A stretch of 12,500 nt of DNA from Conus ventricosus (taxonomy: Eukaryota > Mollusca > Gastropoda > Neogastropoda > Conidae): contig CM031603.1 of the NCBI GenBank assembly GCA_018398815.1, forward strand, positions 2,856,310-2,868,809, in the 5' to 3' direction. The position numbers were made by a program, and so were the translations under genes. The notes beneath the pieces were generated by a model that made no database searches, was not told where the DNA came from, and saw only the letters and a program-made list of their open reading frames with translations. Positions within the stretch are counted from its first letter, which is position 1. Each line of letters begins with the position of its first letter. Positions 7,960 to 12,500 of this stretch are shown here, piece by piece.

Positions 7960-8335
7960 GAGATCTTCCCTACAGTTATAGTGTGGACAGTGCTGAGATC
8001 CTCTTTACAGTCATATTTGTGGACAGTGCTGAGATCTTCCCTACAGTTATAGTGTGGACAGTGCTGAGATCGTCTTTACAGTCATAGTGTGGACAGTGCT
8101 GAGATCTTCCCTACAGTTATAGTGTGGACAGTGCTGAGATCTTCTTTACAGTTATAGTGTGGACAGTGCTGAGATCTTCCCTACAGTCATAGTGTGGACA
8201 GTGCTGAGATCTTCTTTACAGTCATAGTGTGGACAGTGCTGAGATCTTCCCTACAGTTATAGTGTGGACAGTGCTGAGATCTTCTTTACAGTTATAGTGT
8301 GGACAGTGCTGAGATCTTCCCTATAGTCATAGTGT
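7960..8335 (+). repeat. 70-bp dimeric higher-order repeat
   Basis: Units ending TTCCCT and units ending TCTTT alternate strictly for about eleven units (near 7965, 7996, 8035, 8070, 8105, 8140, 8175, 8210, 8245, 8280, 8315), giving a 70-bp dimer. A shorter run of the same alternation appears at about 9125-9280, where GATCCTCTTTACAGTCATAG recurs 70 bp apart (9131 and 9201). Confidence 0.75.
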
Positions 8336-8350
8336 GGACAGTGCTGAGTC

Positions 8351-10860
8351 TTCCCTACAGTTATAGTGTGGACAGTGCTGAGACCTACAGTCATAGTGTG
8401 GACAGTACTGAGATCTTCCCTACAGTTATAGTGTGGACAGTGCTGAGATCTTCTGTACAGTTATAGTGTGGACAGTGCTGAGATCTCCCCTACAGTCATA
8501 GTGTGGACAGTGCTGAGATCTCCCCTACAGTCATAGTGTGGACAGTGCTGAGATGTTCCCTACGGTTATAGTGTGGACAGTGCTGACATCTTCCTACAGT
8601 TATAGTGTGGACAGTGATGAGATCTTCCCTACAGTTATAGTGTGGACAGTGCTGAGATCTTCTTTACAGTTATAGTGTGGACAGTGCTGAGATCTTCTTT
8701 ACAGTCATAGTGTGGACAGTGCTGAGATCTTCCCTACTGTCCGCACTGTCCACACTATAACTGCAGTGGAGATGTCAGCACTCTCCACACTATGACTGTA
8801 GGGAACATCTCAGCACTGTCCACACTATAACTGTAGGGGAGATCTCAGCACTGTCCACACTATAACTGTAAAGAAGATCTCAGCACTGTCTACACTATGA
8901 CTGTAGGGGAGATCTCAGCACTGTCCACACTATATCTGTAAAGAAGATCTCAGCACTGTCCACACTATAACATAGTGTGGACAGTGCTGAGATCTTCTTT
9001 ACAGTCATAGTGCGGACAGTGCTGAGATCTTCCCTACAGTAATTAGTGTGGATAGTGCTGAGTTCTTCCCTACGTTATAGTGTGGACTGTGCTGAGATCA
9101 TCTTTACAGTTACAGTGTGGACAGTGTTGAGATCCTCTTTACAGTCATAGTGTGGACAGTGCTGAGATCTTCCCTACAGTTATAGTGTGGACAGTGCTGA
9201 GATCCTCTTTACAGTCATAGTGTGGACAGTGCTGAGATCTTCCCTACAGTTATAGTGTGGACAGTGCTGAGATCTCTTTACAGTCATAGTGTGGACAGTG
9301 CTGAGATTTTCCCCTACAGTTATAGTGTGGACAGTGCTGAGATTTTCCCCTACAGTTATAGTGTGGACAGTGCTGAGATCTCCCCTACAGTCATAGTGTG
9401 GACAGTGCTGAGATCTTCTTTACAGTTATAGTGTGGACAGTGCTTAGATGTTCACTACAGTTATAGTGTGGACAGTGCTGAGATGTTCTTTACAGTTATA
9501 GTGTAGACAGTGCTGAGATCTCCCCTACAGTTATAGTGTGGGACAGTGCTGAGATCTGCACTACAGTTATAGTGTGGACAGTGCTGAGATCTTCCCTACA
9601 GTTATAGTGTGGACAGTGCTGAGATCTTCTTTACAGTTATAGTGTGAACAGTGTTGAGATCTCCCCTACAGTTATAGTTTGATAAGTGCTGAGATCTCCC
9701 TACAGTAATTAGTGTGGACAGTGATGAGATCTCCCCTACAGTCATAGTGTGGACAGTGCTGAGATCTCCCTACAGTTGTAGTGTGGACAGTGCTGAGATC
9801 TTCCCTACAGTTATAGTGTGTACAGCGCTGAGATCTTCCCTACAGTTATAGTGTGGACAGTGCTGAGATCTTCCCTACAGTTATAGTGTGGACAGTGCTG
9901 AGACCTACAGTCATAGTGTGGACAGTGCTGAGATCTTCCCTACAGTTATAGTGTGGACAGTGCTGAGATCTTCTGTACAGTTATAGTGTGGACAGTGCTG
10001 AGATCTCCCCTACAGTCATAGTGTGGACAGTGCTGAGATCTCCCTAAAGTCATAGTGTGGACAGTGCTGAGATGATCCCTACGGTTATAGTGTGACAGTG
10101 CTGAGATCTCCCCTACAGTCATAGTGTGGACAGTGCTGAGATCTCCCCTACAGTTATAGTGTGGACAGTGCTGAGATCTTCCCTACAGTTATAGTGTGTA
10201 CAGCGCTGAGATCTTCCCTACAGTTATAGTGTGGACAGTGCTGAGATCTCCCCTACAGTTATAGGTGTGGACAGTGCTGAGATCTCCCTACAGTTTTAGT
10301 GTTGACAGTGCTGAGATCTTCCCTACAGTTATAGTGTGGACAGTGCTGAGATCTTCCCAACAGTTATAGTGTGGACATTGCTGAGATCTCCCTACAGTCA
10401 TAGTGTGGACAGTGCTGAGATCTCCCCTAGAGTCATAGTTTGGATAGTGCTGAGATCCCCCCTACAGTTATAGTGTGGACAGTGCTGAGATCTTCCTTAC
10501 AGTTTCAGTGTGGACAGTGCTGAGATATTCCTACAGTTATAGTGTGGACAGTGATGAGATCTTCCTACAGTTATTGTGTGGACAGTGCTGAGATCTTCTT
10601 TACAGTTATAGTGTGGACAATGCGGAGATTTTCCCTACAGTTATAGTGTGGACAGTGCTGAGATCTTCCACACAGTTATAGTGTGGACAGTGCTGAGATC
10701 TTCCTACAGTTATAGTGTGGACAGTGCTGAGACCTACAGTCATAGTGTGGACAGTGCTGAGATCTTCCCTACAGTTATAGTGTGGACAGTGCTGAGATCT
10801 TCTGTACAGTTATAGTGTGGACAGTGCTGAGATCTCCACTACAGTCATAGTGTGGACAGT
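8351..10860 (+). repeat. Three dispersed copies of a marker block in the satellite
   Basis: AGACCTACAGTCATAG followed two units later by CTTCTGTACAG and then a TCCCCTACAGTCATAG- or TCCACTACAGTCATAG-type unit occurs at about 8381, 9901 and 10730. The first two copies also share the later ATG.TCCCTACGGTTATAG unit (about 8555 and 10070). Spacings of 1520 and 829 bp show non-adjacent multi-unit duplications within the array. Confidence 0.7.
8738..8971 (-). repeat. Inverted block of about 6.5 satellite units
   Basis: Within the plus-oriented array, about 234 bp reads in the opposite direction (CAGCACTGTCCACACTATAA...). At the right junction a 33-bp arm (8936-8968), a 3-bp spacer AAC and a perfect 33-bp arm (8972-9004) form a near-perfect palindrome whose arms continue imperfectly. 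At the left junction the turn is looser (AGTGTGGACAGTG, then about 22 bp, then CACTGTCCACACT). The inverted units carry the same CTTT/CCCT variants as their neighbours. Confidence 0.93.
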
Positions 10861-11606
10861 GCTGAGATCTTCCCTACAGTCATAGTGTGGACATTGCTGA
10901 GATCTCCACTACAGTTATAGTGTGGACAATGCGGAGATCTTCCCTACAGTTATAGTGTGGACAGTGTTGAGATCTCCACTACAGTTATAGTGTGGACAGT
11001 GCTGAGATCTCCACTACAGTTATAGTGTGGACAATGCGGAGATCGTCCCTACAGTTATAATGTGGACAGTGCTGAGATCTTCCCTACAGTTATAGTGTGG
11101 ACAGTGCTGAGATCTTCCCTACAGTTATAGTGTGGACAATGCGGAGATCTTCCCTAGAGTTATAGTGTGGATAGTGCTGAGATCTTCCCTACAGTCATTA
11201 CTGTGGACAGTGCTCAGATCTTCTTTACAGCTATAGTGTGGACAATGCTGAGATCCCCCCTACAGTTATAGTGTGGACAGTGCTGAGATCCCCCCTACAG
11301 TTATAGTGTGGACAATGCGTAGATCTTCCCTACAGTTATAGTGTGGACAGTGCTGAGATCTTCCCTACAGTCATAGTATGGACAGTGCTGAGATCTCCCC
11401 TACAGTTATAGTGTGGACAATGCGGAGATGTTGCCTACAGTTATAGTGTGGACATGCTGAGATCTTCCCTACAGTTATAGTGTAGACAGTGCTGAGATCT
11501 CCCCTACAGTTATAGTGTGGACAATGCCGAGATCTCCCCTACAGTTATAGTGTGGACAATGCGGAGATCTCCCCTACAGTTATAGTGTGGACAATTCGGA
11601 GATCGT

Positions 11607-12190
11607 CTCTTTCTGCCCTTGAGGGGATTTCTGACTTGGCGTTCTCGCTGCTAATGACGAGTTCCAGGGAAACGAATTGTTGAAGGGTTTCCACCTTCCA
11701 TCCATGGACAGTTGTATCAGCAGGGATGGCAACGTCGTGGCCAGCCACCAAACAGGTCTCTCGGTGCCGGTTTGCAAGCCATGTGTGGTTAATGTTTGGC
11801 AAATCTTATGAGGATCTTGGCAAATTCTTGTTTACTGCCCCCCAGGCCATCCATACCAAGTTTCTAGAAGATCTTTCCTCCAGCGCTGGCTGTTCTGACA
11901 TGATCTTCGATTCACGTTCTCTATTCATGATGCGTTCCAAGAATTATTGGAAGGAGAGGTTCCGAACTCTCTCCAGTAGCACTTTCCACTGCACTGGTCT
12001 TTTTTAGAGTACACTGTCTGGTTGATATGATCAGCCTCTGTCATATATAATAAATATATCATGACTCCTAATTCCTCCAGCTACGCTCTGTCTAACGCCT
12101 TCGCAAGTCTGGTACTGGAAATGCTTTTTCGAGAAGGTGACGCAAATTAAATATCTGTTCGCTGGTGGTGCCGTCAAAAGAATAAAAATC
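11607..12190 (-). mobile_element. RTE-like LINE reverse transcriptase relic, right flank of satellite
   Basis: Reading the minus strand from high to low coordinates, the blocks appear in RT order: TTSEQIFNLR (12140-12169), KALDR (12087-12101, usually KAFDRVW), FLERIM (11936-11953), EDHVRTASAGG (11876-11911, usually EDHEGTVSIGG), MDGLGGSKQEFAKI (about 11811-11854, usually ADDIDGLAG..EELAKL), NINHT and VAGHDV, then HGWKVETLQQF, VISSEN and SEIPSR (11614-11706). They lie in different frames with stops between, so the ORF is dead. The catalytic [FY]ADD residues are deleted: only M-D remains before GL. The ORF stops at 11606, where the satellite begins. The plus-strand open frames at 11726-12007 and 12065-12337 mostly lie antisense to this relic. 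Family patterns are from memory; block order and spacing make the call firm. Confidence 0.78.
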
Positions 12191-12292
12191 AGCCATCCAA
12201 AATTTCCTGTTGACAAACGGATAGATCCGAATATCGCTGAGCAACTTCAGGCTACCATGGGAGGACGATTCATCCCGCCACTACTGCTGCAA
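12191..12292. other. Unassigned stretch between LINE relic and minisatellite
   Basis: On the minus strand this should hold the upstream part of the RT (the QAGFR region), but I cannot recognise it. A plus-strand frame open from 12065 to 12337 crosses it and runs into the first minisatellite unit. It has no domain I recognise and no plausible ATG start upstream, so I do not call a gene. Confidence 0.35.
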
Positions 12293-12500
12293 GAACACCT
12301 TGAAACCTTTATGAACAACTTCAGGAGAACACCTTGAAACCTTTGTGAACAACTTCAGGGAGAACACCTTGAAACCTTTGTGAACAACTTCATGGACAAC
12401 ACCTTGAAACCTTTGTGAACAACTTCAGGGAGAACACCTTGAAACCTTTGTGAACAACTTCAGGGAGAACACCTTGAAAGCTTTGTGAACAACTTCAGGA
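12293..12500 (+). repeat. Second 35-bp tandem array, six copies, runs off the window
   Basis: Units start at 12293 (34 bp), 12327, 12362, 12397, 12432 and 12467 (cut by the window end). Each contains CACCTTGAAA, CTTTGTGAAC and AACTTCAGG. Copies differ by only one to three bases (for example ATGGA in place of AGGGA at 12392-12396). The period equals that of the big satellite but the sequence is unrelated. The first unit is open in one plus frame (EHLETFMNNFR) while later units are frameshifted into stops, so the array is not coding. Confidence 0.93.

Larger units (their letters stand above)
6322..11606 (+). repeat. 35-bp satellite array, about 150 units
   Basis: Tandem units of 35 bp share the core ATAGTGTGGACAGTGCTGAG; a consensus unit is at 7796-7830. 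Most units hold an AGATCT (BglII) site. Common variants are CCCT or CTTT before ACAGT, TTATAG or TCATAG, loss of 5 bp to give 30-bp units ending GAGACCTACAG, and ACAATGCGGAG in place of ACAGTGCTGAG. Most copies differ by a few substitutions, implying ongoing homogenisation. Since 35 is not a multiple of 3, a frame crossing three units (105 bp) cycles through all phases; the short open frames with VDSAEI- or STVHTITV-like repeats are artefacts. Both edges abut pieces of a minus-strand LINE ORF. Confidence 0.97.

Noticed and set aside
6322..11606. A CRISPR array
   Set aside because: There are no unique spacers: the whole 35-bp unit repeats directly, the setting is eukaryotic and there are no cas genes.
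6322..11606. Binding sites for the REST/NRSF repressor in each unit (GGACAGTGCTGA resembles RE1 half-sites)
   Set aside because: The left and right half-site resemblances overlap on opposite strands instead of lying in the RE1 arrangement, so the likeness is probably coincidental.
6236..11802. Short open frames in the 35-bp array with protein repeats such as VDSAEI- and STVHTITV-
   Set aside because: They arise because three 35-bp units equal 105 bp, so a frame cycles with a 35-residue period until a variant makes a stop. They begin and end arbitrarily, occur on both strands and lack any coding signal.
11726..12007. A 93-residue plus-strand protein
   Set aside because: It is the antisense strand of the LINE relic (FLERIM, EDH..ASAGG and MDGLGG blocks on the minus strand).
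12040..12120. A second, degenerate tRNA-like SINE on the minus strand (GCGAAGGCGTTAGAC resembling an A box)
   Set aside because: The B box is poor, and the same bases are better explained as the KAxDR part of the LINE reverse transcriptase.
12065..12337. A plus-strand exon or small protein gene
   Set aside because: Most of it lies antisense to LINE blocks EQIFNLR and KALDR, it has no ATG start upstream in frame, and its end runs into minisatellite DNA.

Overview
This looks like non-coding, repeat-rich nuclear DNA from an animal. I found no intact protein-coding gene, rRNA or ordinary tRNA gene. The evidence is long (CA)n, (GAA)n and triplet microsatellites, relics of two kinds of non-LTR retrotransposon (LINE), a tRNA-derived SINE with recognisable Pol III A and B boxes, and a 5.3-kb satellite array. 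The SINE body resembles the central domain of SINEs I remember from molluscs, so a mollusc (perhaps a gastropod) is my best guess. That is inference from memory, not a database result.

Layout. 1-1890: unannotated DNA broken up by simple repeats: (CA)n, (AACC)n, a 38-bp duplication, a pyrimidine tract, (TG)n and (GAA)n. 1895-2310: the 3' end of a dead non-LTR retrotransposon on the minus strand, with an RT C-terminal piece, a short 3' UTR able to form a hairpin, and an A/T-rich tail. 2311-5560: more non-coding DNA with a (GT)n tract, a 200-bp compound triplet repeat, a five-copy 28-bp minisatellite, (GA)n followed by a 40-base G run, and a second G run. 5564-5764: a long (CA)/(CG) alternating tract. 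5830-12190: remains of one RTE-like LINE on the minus strand, in several pieces. 12293-12500: a second tandem array that runs off the window.

The main result is how 5830-12190 is organised. Read on the minus strand from right to left, the pieces follow the order of an RTE-like reverse transcriptase: an EQIFNLR block (12140-12160), a KAxDR block (12087-12101), FLERIM (11936-11953), a degraded catalytic region (11832-11909), a KVETLQQF...SEI.SR block (11614-11697), then 5.3 kb of 35-bp satellite (6322-11606), then a KDKNSLLRALLYSIF block (6274-6318), a SINE (5960-6236), and finally an NWRNLV..SS block typical of the C-terminus (5864-5902). The satellite therefore lies inside a LINE ORF, at the point where a short segment usually containing an A-A-L..L....W pattern should be. 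One minus-strand frame of the satellite unit reads S-A-L-S-T-L. This suggests, without proving it, that the satellite was born in place by amplification of a few dozen bases of the LINE.

The array has about 150 units and internal structure: a 234-bp inverted block, 70-bp dimeric stretches, longer duplicated blocks, 30-bp short units, and an ACAATGCGG subfamily concentrated at its right edge. A second array at the right end of the window also has a 35-bp period but an unrelated sequence. All open frames in the window are explained by simple repeats, satellite periodicity or the antisense strand of the LINE relics.
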